Below are positions 8,077-16,112 of a stretch of DNA of 64,000 nucleotides, piece by piece. A model generated the notes under the pieces. It was not told the DNA's origin, ran no database searches, and worked only from the letters and a program-made list of their open reading frames with translations. The stretch is taken from assembly GCF_000341735.1 (NCBI RefSeq), contig NZ_KB455575.1, forward strand, positions 3,668,191-3,732,190, read 5' to 3'. Position 1 is the stretch's first letter, and every line of letters starts with the position of its first letter. The stretch comes from Methylotuvimicrobium buryatense 5G. GTDB taxonomy: Bacteria; Pseudomonadota; Gammaproteobacteria; Methylococcales; Methylomonadaceae. The position numbers were made by a program, and so were the translations under genes.

Positions 8077-9818
8077 TTGACCTCCTCCATTTCTAGTACG
8101 CGAAGCGCGGCGGCGATCCGACCCGGCCGGAACAGCAGGGGGCCGGGCTCGGCAAGGCTGCGAGTGTGCGGCGGCAGCTCGCAGCTGGCCCGCAGATACT
8201 GAAAGAACTGAGCTCCGTGGCTTTGTTCGACCACCAACAGTCGCTTGATCCCGTCTAAAGCTGTAGTGAGTCGCACAGGATCAAGCGGTGCGATCAGCCT
8301 TAGCGACACGAGGCGTACCGCCAATCCATCGGCACGAACCCGCGCAACGGCCTCGCGAGCCGCTTGGGTGGAGGAACCCCAGGTCAGTAACCCAAGAGAT
8401 CCATCGCCCTCGATATCGGCCCAGTCATCACCGTAATCGAATTGCTCGAGCTTGCGGCGGCGCTTGTCCAACTGTAGGCGATGGTCGGCGGGCATGGCCG
8501 AGGGACGCGCCGACGGCTTGTGGCTTAACCCCGTGGCTGTGTATTCGCTGCCCGGCGTGCCGGGAATGCCCATCATCGAAATGCCGTCGCTGCAATCCCT
8601 GAAACGTTGAAAATCCGCGATGTTCGCCGGCGCCCTGCGCCGCTTGGCGCGCCACTCGCGATCTTTCGGCGGCATAATGGCAGCGCGTGACTGGCCCAGA
8701 AACTGGTCGCTTAACACCACTGCCGGACATTGCAACGCCTCGGCCAGATATACGGCCCACTGGGTGGTCGTCATGCAGTCGCCAATGCCGTTGGGCGCCA
8801 ACACCAACCGAGGTGCATCGCCGTGGGCGCCATAAACGGCAATGGCGAGATCAGCCTGCTCGGACTTGGTGGGAATGCCAGTAGCCGGCCCGCCACGCAT
8901 AACATCAACCACAACCAGTGGCGTCTCGGTCGCCACCGCAAGCCCAAGCGCTTCGACCATCAGGGAAAAACCGGGGCCCGAAGTGGCAGTCATGGCCGGC
9001 ACCCCGCCAAACGAGGCGCCAATGCACATGTTTATCGAGGCGAGTTCGTCTTCGGCCTGCACCAGGCAGCCGCCTACCTCGGGGAGCCGTTCTGCCAACC
9101 ACTCCTGAATCTCGGTAGAGGGCGTGATCGGATAGGCAGCACAGAACCGCACCCCGCCGCGCAGCGCCCCCATGCCGACGGCTTCGTTACCGGTCAACAG
9201 CCAACGCGGTTGCGCTTGAGGCGGCGCGAGCTTGCAGGCACATTGAAGCGACTCGGCCGCGGAAATACCCGCCTGTAGTCCAGCCTGTATGACATCGGCA
9301 AACAGGTTTTCTTTTCCGATTAGCCGGCGTTTAATAGTATTCTTCATGCTGTCGAAATCGAGACCGACGAGTGCCCCGACGATGCCCACGGCAATGATAT
9401 TGGCGCGTAAGCCGGAATGTTCGCGCGCAAGTTCGCTAAGCCTTACCGCGTAGTGGCGAGCACCCGAATCCGTCACCCAGACGGGCGGCTCGCCTTCAGC
9501 AGAGTCAGCAATAACCACGCTATCGGCATCCAGCACCAACTCGTCGGAAAAGTGCTCGGCCTTGCCCCAGTCCAGCGCGACTAAGAGATCGATGCGATCA
9601 TCCTGGCAGCCGATAGACGTCACGCCGAGCCGAAGCACCGCTGCGGCTTCGCCTCCCCGGATCTGTGGACCGGTGGAACGCGTCATCAAGCCGAAATAAC
9701 CTGCCTCGGCAGCAACATCCAGAAGAATCTGCCCGGCGGTCATTACGCCGGCACCGCCGCTGCCGATCAGAGTCAACGAGCAACTGTCCACGAGCGGTTT
9801 TTCTTGCGCCTCGTTCAT
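8073..9818 (-). CDS. korA: 2-oxoacid:ferredoxin oxidoreductase, fused gamma-alpha subunit (KorA-like)
   Basis: A 581-residue fusion. Residues about 10-190 are the gamma domain (LTLIGSGGAGVMTAGQILLD, then STGPQIRGGEAAAVLRLG). From about 205 the alpha domain begins with LLTGNEAVGMGALRGG and the diagnostic YPITPSTEIQEWLA, followed by TSGPGFSLM and the substrate-binding PTKSEQADLAIAVYG segment. The C-terminal part has LLVVEQSHGAQFFQYLR. This gamma-alpha order is the usual KorA architecture. It is the first gene of the pair on the minus strand. The 5' region to about 10180 shows no other gene. Confidence 0.88.
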   Translation of the reverse strand: MNEAQEKPLVDSCSLTLIGSGGAGVMTAGQILLDVAAEAGYFGLMTRSTGPQIRGGEAAAVLRLGVTSIGCQDDRIDLLVALDWGKAEHFSDELVLDADSVVIADSAEGEPPVWVTDSGARHYAVRLSELAREHSGLRANIIAVGIVGALVGLDFDSMKNTIKRRLIGKENLFADVIQAGLQAGISAAESLQCACKLAPPQAQPRWLLTGNEAVGMGALRGGVRFCAAYPITPSTEIQEWLAERLPEVGGCLVQAEDELASINMCIGASFGGVPAMTATSGPGFSLMVEALGLAVATETPLVVVDVMRGGPATGIPTKSEQADLAIAVYGAHGDAPRLVLAPNGIGDCMTTTQWAVYLAEALQCPAVVLSDQFLGQSRAAIMPPKDREWRAKRRRAPANIADFQRFRDCSDGISMMGIPGTPGSEYTATGLSHKPSARPSAMPADHRLQLDKRRRKLEQFDYGDDWADIEGDGSLGLLTWGSSTQAAREAVARVRADGLAVRLVSLRLIAPLDPVRLTTALDGIKRLLVVEQSHGAQFFQYLRASCELPPHTRSLAEPGPLLFRPGRIAAALRVLEMEEVK

Positions 9819-10188
9819 CGCCGGTTGGCCCCGTCAGGCTTATCCATTCTTAAAATGTTCATGATTTATTCTCTGCACGGCGCGTCCTGACAGCTTGCAG
9901 GGGGGGGCGGCACTGCTGTGTGGGATTAAGCATAAGAAGTCCAATGGGCTGAATCGCGCATTTCAACCGGATTATGATCCGGGGAGGAAATGCCGTCAAG
10001 CGGGAGAAGAAGGCTAGAAAAATGGGTTGGGTTGAATTACAAAATAAACCCGGCGTCATTTATTTCACATTTTCAAAAAAGGCTATGAATCTCGATCTGA
10101 CCCCGTCCATGTGCGCAAACGAAACGTTGCGTAAATTTGTCCGAGTGAATGTGCATTGTTAGCTACATCTAATACTCGAACATTTCTT
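9819..10188. other. intergenic region with REP-like fragments
   Basis: No gene is supported. The stretch 10050-10110 (TTTCAAAAAAGGCTATGAATC, then TCTGACCCC) resembles 14285-14310 and 15600-15640, where a similar TTTCCAAAAAAAGCTATG block precedes a CCTGACCCC-type motif. It therefore belongs to a short repeat family scattered through this accessory patch. Confidence 0.5.
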
Positions 10189-10485
10189 TTAAGCACGACA
10201 CAGTTCTTTTTGTGTCTTTGCGCTCACCGCCCCAAGTTTTGTAACAAGCCTTGATTTATCAACTGCCCTAATTTTATCCAGCAGGATCAGACCGCTTTTT
10301 CCTTTGAACTTACATGGAACACGACAAGGAAACTCAAAACCCTTAGTCGTCATTGGAGCCATAAGAACCGTAGACAGAGCCGACACTTCATTGGGAGAAA
10401 TGACAACGCAAGGGCGTTTTTTATTGATCTCTCTTTCTTTTGTGGGATTGAGGTCAACGAGCCAAACTTCAAATCGCTTTATCAT
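10189..10485 (-). CDS. MazF/PemK-type endoribonuclease toxin, C-terminus altered
   Basis: A 98-residue PemK/MazF-fold toxin: IKRFEVWLVDLNPTKEREINKKRPCVVISPNE at the N-terminus, then VLMAPMTTK and GLILLDKIRAVDKSRLV. Such toxins cut mRNA and are neutralised by the MazE partner encoded just upstream, whose stop overlaps this start (TAATG). The family usually ends with a LxxMFxY helix. Here the frame stops after KELCRA, while another frame immediately downstream reads VLKEMFEY if one A of the AAAA run is removed. I infer a small frameshift that cost about nine residues; activity is uncertain. Confidence 0.82.
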   Translation of the reverse strand: MIKRFEVWLVDLNPTKEREINKKRPCVVISPNEVSALSTVLMAPMTTKGFEFPCRVPCKFKGKSGLILLDKIRAVDKSRLVTKLGAVSAKTQKELCRA

Positions 10486-10739
10486 TACCAGTCAAGCTCA
10501 TCATCCGAGTCGAGAGGGAAATCCAACCATTCATCATCTAGCGACTCTTGCCCCTGAGCCGAAATTGTTTGTTCTATAGCTTCTTTCCATCCTTCTCTAA
10601 CTCCATTCTCCGGAGTTATGAGGAGGCCACTGTTAACCAATTGTAATTTTAGCTCTTTTCCTTCCAAACGAGCTTGTTCAATCAAAGGCTTAGGTATTCT
10701 TATGCCTTGCGAATTCCCTATTCGTACTAGCTGAGTCAT
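10485..10739 (-). CDS. MazE-type antitoxin (AbrB-like domain)
   Basis: An 84-residue protein with the AbrB/MazE swapped-hairpin DNA-binding domain at the N-terminus (LVRIGNSQGIRIPKPLIEQA) and an acidic, probably unstructured tail (ESLDDEWLDFPLDSDDELDW) that would wrap the toxin. It is the first gene of the pair, as is normal. The N-terminal domain is expected to repress the operon. Confidence 0.88.
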   Translation of the reverse strand: MTQLVRIGNSQGIRIPKPLIEQARLEGKELKLQLVNSGLLITPENGVREGWKEAIEQTISAQGQESLDDEWLDFPLDSDDELDW

Positions 10740-10849
10740 TTGACTGCACTCCCATTATTTACCGAATTTAGCGTAACTATAATGTAATTAAAACTTGAGA
10801 GAATGATTGTTTTTGAGCAGCTAACGCCAAGCTTCAAGCTGAACGCGCC

Positions 10850-10932
10850 AAAGGCGCGTCGGCTGAAAAGAAGTCGGAAGAATTTATATGGAGAATGGAA
10901 GTCGGTAATATCAATTGTAAGACCTGACCTCA
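10850..10932. repeat. short repeat family F, copy 1
   Basis: About 80 bp (GGCGCGTCGGCTGAAA, then GAATTTATATGGAGAATGG) that recurs at 14180-14262 with a handful of changes. It ends in a GACCTGACCTC motif of the scattered CCTGACCCC group. Short ORFs across it in either direction come from the repeat and are not credible genes. Confidence 0.75.
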
Positions 10933-10962
10933 AGAACCAAGCAAAAAATTTAGGGTTATGTA

Positions 10963-11235
10963 TTATTCGTAGTGGCTCCAGAGCCGAAGAACTTTAACTA
11001 CTCGTTCATCTTCAAGTACTTGGTACACTAGGCGATGCTGAATATTGATCCGGCGGGAATAGGCTCCCGTAAGATCGCCGATGAGCTTCTCAAACGGAGG
11101 CGGCTTACGATACGGATCTTTTGCTATCAGCTCCAGCAATTCCTGTGCTTTTAGCTTCAGGCCGCTGGAGGCCAACTTCTTTGCATCCCTCTGAGCTTGC
11201 TTGGTGTAAACCAACTTCCATGCGGTAAATGTCAC
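10963..11235 (-). CDS. YoeB-type ribosome-dependent mRNA interferase toxin
   Basis: A 90-residue Txe/YoeB protein: LVYTKQAQRDAKKLA at the N-terminus, PFEKLIGDLTGAYSRRINIQHRLVYQV in the middle and a C-terminal LRLWSHYE. The His and Tyr at the end are the usual catalytic residues. YoeB cuts mRNA in the ribosomal A site. The start overlaps the stop of the YefM-type gene by four bases, so the pair is translationally coupled. Confidence 0.92.
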   Translation of the reverse strand: MTFTAWKLVYTKQAQRDAKKLASSGLKLKAQELLELIAKDPYRKPPPFEKLIGDLTGAYSRRINIQHRLVYQVLEDERVVKVLRLWSHYE

Positions 11236-11474
11236 CAGTCGAGCTCTTCATTGCATTCATCCACAGGAGTATCCATACCCTTCCGAATAGACTCACGCAT
11301 GCCTGGTACGGATAGCAGGTAAAGCGTTTCCTGAATTGCAGACCAATCTTCTTCGGAAACCAGAACAGCTTTATTCCGTTTACCCGTGATGACGATTGGT
11401 TGGTGAGATTCGGCGGTTTCATCAATCAACCGATAAAGGTTGCTGCGCGCCTCAGTTGCAGTTATTCCGGTCAT
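11232..11474 (-). CDS. YefM-type antitoxin (Phd/YefM family)
   Basis: An 80-residue protein with the YefM pattern ITATEARSNLYRLIDE followed by PIVITGKRNKAVLVSEEDW, and a toxin-binding acidic tail. It precedes the YoeB-type toxin, binds it and represses the shared promoter upstream of 11474. A second YefM-YoeB pair of different sequence lies at 53.0-53.6 kb. Confidence 0.92.
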   Translation of the reverse strand: MTGITATEARSNLYRLIDETAESHQPIVITGKRNKAVLVSEEDWSAIQETLYLLSVPGMRESIRKGMDTPVDECNEELDW

Positions 11475-11709
11475 GACATACCTCTGCTGTGTTCAAATTA
11501 TCTTAAGTGTACGCCTTTTAGTACGTACGTCAAGACGAACGCTATGTAGAAAAAAGGGAGAAGGTTAAATTATTAATTAAACCTGACCCCTTTTTTTGTG
11601 AACCCCGTTATGCTCAGAATTGGGCATCCGAGTAAAAAAACGATCCGGGTTTGAAATTGAGCTGGTATATTTACCAAATAGAGAAATCAACAATCTTTCG
11701 AGGGCTGTT

Positions 11710-11946
11710 ATGGACGAACTACTATCAAACCGTATTACGATAAATGCCGATATTTGCCACGGAAAACCCTGTATTCGAGGCTTGCGTTATCCGGTTGAAA
11801 ACATCCTGGAATGGTTGAGCGCCGGAATGACCGTCGAAGAAATACTGGCCGATTATCAAGATCTGGAAAGGGACGACATCATGGCCGCTTTGGAATTTGC
11901 CGCTCGGTTAGCCAAAGTTAAACGGATTGAAAATTTGGCGGCATGA
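11710..11946 (+). CDS. DUF433 antitoxin-like protein
   Basis: A 78-residue protein with the DUF433 signature RITINADICHGKPCIRGLRYPVENIL followed by GMTVEEILADYQDLERDDIMAALEFAA, a winged-helix-like domain commonly found beside DUF5615 PIN-like proteins. I prefer the ATG at 11710 because AGGG lies five bases upstream and the domain starts right there; the frame is open further upstream from 11620 without similarity. The stop overlaps the next gene by four bases. Confidence 0.85.
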   Translation: MDELLSNRITINADICHGKPCIRGLRYPVENILEWLSAGMTVEEILADYQDLERDDIMAALEFAARLAKVKRIENLAA

Positions 11947-12296
11947 AATTTTTGGTTGACGCCCAACTCCCCAGGCATCTTTCGGATAGCCTGAAGTGGT
12001 GGGGGCATGATGTTGTTCATACGTCGGATTTGCCAGCAGGTGACCGCACTCCTGACTGGCGTATCAACGATATATCGTTAGCGGAACAAAGAGTGGTTAT
12101 CACCAAAGATGCCGATTTTGTGAGTTCGCTTTTGATTACATCAGCGCCATTTAAGCTATTGCTAGTATCTACGGGAAACATCAGCAATAGGGCGTTAGTT
12201 GAGTTGTTCGAGAAAAACCTTTCGGTGATCGTCGCCGCATTGGAAATCTATGACTATGTGGAAATAACCCGTGGCCAATTAATCGAGCACCGGTAA
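11943..12296 (+). CDS. DUF5615 PIN-like toxin
   Basis: A 117-residue PIN-like nuclease-fold protein: KFLVDAQLPRHLSDSL with the first Asp, GHDVVHTSDLPAGDRTPDW in the middle and VVITKDADF with the second acidic pair. In this family these Asp residues form a metal site and the protein is taken to be the toxin of the DUF433 pair. ATGA overlap with the upstream gene indicates one operon. Confidence 0.87.
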   Translation: MKFLVDAQLPRHLSDSLKWWGHDVVHTSDLPAGDRTPDWRINDISLAEQRVVITKDADFVSSLLITSAPFKLLLVSTGNISNRALVELFEKNLSVIVAALEIYDYVEITRGQLIEHR

Positions 12297-12310
12297 ATGC
12301 GAGGGATATA

Positions 12311-12434
12311 CTTTGAGGCAACGTATAAAACTTCAGTTTGCAACGTAATCATGGGTTGCGCCAAACATACACCAGACCTCGACTTGTCACCCCAATAATC
12401 AGACGATTTTTGCTATATTTCAAGACCTGACCCC
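12311..12434. repeat. 124-bp repeat family E, copy 1
   Basis: It begins CTTTGAGGCAACGTATAAAA and ends TTTCAAGACCTGACCCC. A nearly identical copy lies at 15646-15769 in the same orientation, and both lie next to toxin-antitoxin genes. Function is unknown; homologous recombination between the two would delete about 3.3 kb including the second insertion sequence. Confidence 0.85.
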
Positions 12435-12543
12435 GTTGCCGTGATTCAGTTTGTGCCTTTTATTACCTAAATAATTTGTATCTGGCCCTGAGGTATCCCC
12501 ACGAAATAGCCAAATAAAACAATTTGCTATGGCTGAAAATTGA

Positions 12544-13922
12544 GGGTGTTGATTTTGAATAATGTGAATTATACGCACACATGGGAACCATATTGATCAA
12601 TCTTATCCCAAAACTGTTGCCATCTTCCTTTAGACTGAACCAATGCACGTAAAGATAAAATCACTTTAGCCCCTTGGTTTTTCCAGCGCATACCTGAACC
12701 ACAAAGCCGTTGCTTCACCAGCGTCTTGCAAGCAGCTTCGGTGACGCCTGAGCCAATAGGTAAGTTTTTTTCTGTATGCATTGCATAATCCATCATCTGG
12801 TTATGGTTTTTAAAATAGGTTAGCGCGGCCTCCAAATTCTCTTTGACTGTTTTTGTCAGGCTGGTTTTTTGGGCCAATTTTTCCATTTCACTGATCAGTG
12901 TTTCGACTGCACCGGGTTCACGTTTTAGCTGTTTACAGCGTTCATCTAGCCAAATTATGCGCTTGGGTTTGTCCGTTTTTCCTGGATAGGCAGCATAAGC
13001 GACGTTTGCCAGATACTCAGTGACGTGGAAAAAGTCCAGTAATTGACGACTGGTATGTTGCTCTAAAAACGACCAATTATTTTTTGCACCATCGGCAATA
13101 CCTAAATAGAGGGCATCGGGATAGTGTTTTTTGACGGTAACAATTTCTTTTTCCAAACGCTGAAAAAATGTGCCTTTCCCATATTCGGGGGCTTCACCGA
13201 TATAGATGGTATGCTGACGTTTGCCGGTCACATCATAAAGCGAAATATTGCCCACCATCGCTTCCCGGTAACCGTCCTCACGTATCAATACATAAGCGCC
13301 ATCAAGACTGACGACAATGGTCGTTATCGCTTCATCCAAGGGCGGAATGTCATATTCCCAAAGCTCTTCTTTGGCCCCCGCAATGCCACCCACCCAATCG
13401 CTCACATCCTGCAAATAAGAATGCGCTATTTTTCGATGATGATTGTCTTCTAAATCCAAACAGACCGCCGGTGCATTCATGTTGGCATATTTATGCGACA
13501 GTTGTTGGGCAAATTTTGGCGTTGCACCCCGGATAATCCGTGCTTTGTGCTCCAGAGGGCAATAAATTCTGCCGCCTTTTGAGGTTTGATAAACATAGCG
13601 CCCCAGCTGCACACTGCCGTATGGCGTTTGATAGGTTTTGTTGTCCTTGTCTCGAGCTGTCATTTTAGTATCACCCAATTTTATTGGCCCCCCATCCGTA
13701 TCAAATATTTTCAACGCTTCTGTGGTTGCCAAACAGCCTATTTCATTACAGCCATCCAATATCGTATTTTCCATCTCCATTAAACTGCCGGTCAGTTTTA
13801 TAGTGACTTGAACCGTCAGATCGTTACCGTTACGCGCTATAATTTCAGCCATTGGTTTTCCTTGCTCTATTTAAAAATCACAACCTTACCTTAGAATGTA
13901 ACATTATTCAAAATCAACACCC
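12544..13922 (-). mobile_element. ISKra4-family insertion sequence (ISMich2-like), copy 2
   Basis: Complete 1379-bp element, inverted relative to copy 1, with the same GGGTGTTGATTTTGAATAA terminal repeats. It is flanked by a different 8-bp target duplication, AAAATTGA (12536-12543 and 13923-13930). The only difference I noticed is one base beside the transposase-side terminal repeat. Two distinct target duplications show two independent insertions. Confidence 0.95.
12569..13852 (-). CDS. ISKra4-family transposase (copy 2)
   Basis: A 427-residue protein, identical to the product of the copy at 4729-6012. Same catalytic-region landmarks: VVSLDGAYVLI, YLGIADGAKNN and LPIGSGVTEAACK. The frame is intact. 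Being in opposite orientation to copy 1, the two elements form an inverted pair about 6.5 kb apart that could invert the korBA and toxin-antitoxin segment by recombination. Confidence 0.93.
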   Translation of the reverse strand: MAEIIARNGNDLTVQVTIKLTGSLMEMENTILDGCNEIGCLATTEALKIFDTDGGPIKLGDTKMTARDKDNKTYQTPYGSVQLGRYVYQTSKGGRIYCPLEHKARIIRGATPKFAQQLSHKYANMNAPAVCLDLEDNHHRKIAHSYLQDVSDWVGGIAGAKEELWEYDIPPLDEAITTIVVSLDGAYVLIREDGYREAMVGNISLYDVTGKRQHTIYIGEAPEYGKGTFFQRLEKEIVTVKKHYPDALYLGIADGAKNNWSFLEQHTSRQLLDFFHVTEYLANVAYAAYPGKTDKPKRIIWLDERCKQLKREPGAVETLISEMEKLAQKTSLTKTVKENLEAALTYFKNHNQMMDYAMHTEKNLPIGSGVTEAACKTLVKQRLCGSGMRWKNQGAKVILSLRALVQSKGRWQQFWDKIDQYGSHVCV

Positions 13923-13952
13923 AAAATTGATAGCTATATTGATTTTTCATCG

Positions 13953-14120
13953 TTCCTACGCTCTGCGTGGGAATGCATCCCGGGACGCTCTGCGTCCCCA
14001 GAGGTCGATAATCCCGACAAGAGCAACCAGGCATTCTCTATAGTTTCTTAATCCAATTGCCTGCGGCAGTCGACGCAGAGCGTCTAAATCGGCATTCCCA
14101 CGCAGAGCATGGGAACGAGC
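13953..14120. repeat. repeat family D: CGTTCC(T/C)ACGCTCTGCGTGGGAATG hairpins, copy 1
   Basis: A set of short hairpins built from CGTTCCTACGCTCTGCGTGG and its complement near the right end (CCCACGCAGAGCATGGGAACG). A related copy is at 42871-42976. REP-like extragenic palindromes; no coding capacity. Confidence 0.75.
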
Positions 14121-14179
14121 GTTTTGTGGGGATACATCAGTATCTGACCCCGATTATTTAGCTTCCAGCCGCGCACACC

Positions 14180-14262
14180 TTTGGCGCGTCGGCTGAAAGG
14201 AAGTTGGGAGAATTTATATGGAGAATGGAAATCGGTAATGTCAAATGTAAGGACTGAGCCTA
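14180..14262. repeat. short repeat family F, copy 2
   Basis: Matches 10850-10932 over about 80 bp (GGCGCGTCGGCTGAAAGG, then GAATTTATATGGAGAATGG). It is followed at 14285 by the TTTTCCAAAAAAAGCTATGG block also found near 10070 and 15605. Confidence 0.75.
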
Positions 14263-14381
14263 AGATTTACGGGGGTGGGCACCTCTATTTTCCAAAAAAA
14301 GCTATGGATCTAGAACCTGTTGCATGGCTGTGGCCGTATTTACTCGGAATCTATTCAAGTGATAGAATGCGAATTAAAAGC

Positions 14382-14421
14382 AACCTCGAAAACCTAGAAC
14401 CTAGTGTTTTCGAGGTTTTTT
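14382..14421 (+). terminator. strong intrinsic terminator
   Basis: A 12-bp perfect stem, AACCTCGAAAAC paired with GTTTTCGAGGTT, around a 12-base loop and followed by a T run on the plus strand. It would stop transcription entering the small operon at 14505. The gene it originally served is not visible; it may have been lost to the insertions upstream. Confidence 0.8.
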
Positions 14422-14504
14422 GTTGCACTCATTTTTTGAAACGAGTATCTATAATGATAATAAGAGCTGTATAAGCAGCCGATTTAATAACCGGCGGAGA
14501 CATA

Positions 14505-14747
14505 ATGATGAAGCAGCAAGAAGAGTATGTCACAAAAAAAGATGCGTCAGTATTCTGGAAAGCATTTTTTGAAGTCCTATCCGGCTCATCGCTCTATGCC
14601 TCTCAAGGACATATAAATTTAGAGCAACGGGGGGACGCTATGAATAAAATGTCTGATCTTGAAAGATTGCGCGGAGATTGGCAAAAAATAGGAGCGGATT
14701 TCCGTGTCTCGATCAACAAAGCAAAACAAACAACAGAACGATTCTAA
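14505..14747 (+). CDS. small hypothetical protein upstream of the DUF2335 gene
   Basis: An 80-residue frame with GGAG five bases before the ATG. An internal ATG at 14640, preceded by GGGGGACGCT, would give only the last 35 residues (starting MNKMSDLERLRGDW). That shorter product resembles small proteins I associate with DUF2335 loci, so both starts are possible. Its 3' end overlaps the next gene by 44 bases in another frame, suggesting coupled translation. Function is unknown. Confidence 0.5.
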   Translation: MMKQQEEYVTKKDASVFWKAFFEVLSGSSLYASQGHINLEQRGDAMNKMSDLERLRGDWQKIGADFRVSINKAKQTTERF

Positions 14748-15378
14748 TCATATCGTGTCGGCGCAATGGCAAGGCCCGTTGCCGCCGCCGTCTACCCTTA
14801 GGGAATTCGACGACATTATCCAAAATGGCGCCGAACGGATCATGAGAATGGCGGAGATAGAGCAACAGCATCGGCATGATTCTGAGAAAAAATTGATAGA
14901 ACAAGCGCGCCAAGATTTTTCGCGAAAGCTGAAATGGGGTCCGTCCGATTTCAGCAGCGAAAAATGACTTGGCGATTATTGCCTTCGGCGGCCCCGATTC
15001 GCCCTGCGTCCGTGCCACTACGCCACATCATCGTAAACTCGATGCGGCTCCGTAGCACTCCCACAAATGGCTTTACGCCGTGTCGCGATGCCTTGTATTT
15101 TGCCTCCGCCTGCGCTATTCGCGCAGACTCCGGCAAAACACCCGGCGCTACGGCTATCGGGGACTAAAAATCTTCACTTCGCTAACGCTCCGTTTCCAAG
15201 ATTTTCAGCGAATGATGTCAGGTCAATTAGGCGAGGTCAGTATTTAGGCTGGTTGGTCGCCGCATTATCGATTACCGGCGCGGTGGTCACCGCCTATTGG
15301 GGCGCACATTGGGCTGTTTCTTGTGCGCTGGTCGGCGTTCCTATTTTGGGTACCGTCAAAGCCATTATTGGGAAATAA
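14704..15378 (+). pseudogene. DUF2335 membrane-protein gene interrupted by an insert of about 250 bp
   Basis: The 5' part (to about 14935) encodes the DUF2335 signature GPLPPPSTLREFDDI followed by GAERIMRMAEIEQQHR and a helical region. The frame then stops at 14967. The expected C-terminal membrane part reappears in the same frame at about 15225-15378: RGQYLGWLVAALSITGAVV and ALVGVPILGTVKAIIGK. Between them lies GC-rich sequence with no similarity to the family (about 14935-15220). The gene was therefore broken by a short insertion, or joined to foreign sequence. The start is a GTG with GGAGC eight bases upstream. DUF2335 proteins are phage- or mobile-element-associated membrane proteins of unknown role. 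Confidence 0.72.
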
Positions 15379-15645
15379 CGGAAAAATTCGCGCTGCTCAA
15401 CACTGAGCAACAACGGGATAAAAGCAAAAGATCTAGATTAGTAGTATTGTTTGCTATTCATTAAGGCAGAATAGCCGGTTACCCGATTGCTCTACACAAA
15501 TCCCGGTGTGCGGGATTACCGCACCGGGCGTTTCAAAGCTCCTCGTTTTGGAAAAAAGGCCTAGTTGAAATATAAAATAAACCGGTCTTTTTATTTCCCA
15601 TTTCCAAAAAAAGCTATGAATCTAGACCCGACCCCTTTGCCTTTG

Positions 15646-15769
15646 CTTTGAGGCAACGTATAAAACTTCAGTTTGCAACGTAATCATGGGTTGCGCCAAA
15701 CATACACCACACCTCGTCTTGTCACCCCAATAATCAGACAATTTTTGCTATATTTCAAGACCTGACGCC
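15646..15769. repeat. 124-bp repeat family E, copy 2
   Basis: Near-identical to 12311-12434 in the same orientation, ending CAAGACCTGACGCC. It lies immediately downstream of the HigA-like gene. The remainder of the 15379-15804 gap holds only a TTTCCAAAAAAAGCTATG block with a CCCGACCCC motif at 15600-15640. Confidence 0.85.
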
Positions 15770-15804
15770 ATTGTTCGGATTGAATGTCATGTTGGGCAAC
15801 TTGG

Positions 15805-16104
15805 TCAATTGTGTTCGGCTTTGGCATGCAACTTCAGCCCAAGCGCACCGATAACTTTAAGGATGGTGTCGAAGCCTGGGCTGCGTTCACCGGAAAGCGC
15901 CTTGTAAAGGCTTTCACGGGATAGTCCTGCATCTCGCGCGACCTGTGACATACCTTTGGCCCGAGCTATGTCACCAAGTGCTTTGGCAATGAATGCTGCA
16001 TCCCCATTAGCTTCTTCAAGGCATGCCTCAAGATAAGCAGCCATTTCTTCTGGTGTTCTGAGGTGTTCGGCAACGTCATAGCGAGTAGTAACAGTCTTAG
16101 TCAT
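15805..16104 (-). CDS. HigA-like antitoxin (HI1420-type, helix-turn-helix)
   Basis: A 99-residue protein with DVAEHLRTPEEMAAYLEACLEE, typical of the 'putative addiction module antidote' family, and a Xre-like helix-turn-helix ARAKGMSQVARDAGLSRESLYKAL. It follows the toxin gene by eight bases, so the order is toxin first, as is usual for this class. The HTH is expected to repress the operon. Confidence 0.9.
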   Translation of the reverse strand: MTKTVTTRYDVAEHLRTPEEMAAYLEACLEEANGDAAFIAKALGDIARAKGMSQVARDAGLSRESLYKALSGERSPGFDTILKVIGALGLKLHAKAEHN

Positions 16105-16112
16105 GATAAAAG

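Noticed and set aside
14181-14474. 97-codon plus-strand ORF
   Set aside because: It covers repeat F and the intrinsic terminator at 14382-14421; no ribosome site.
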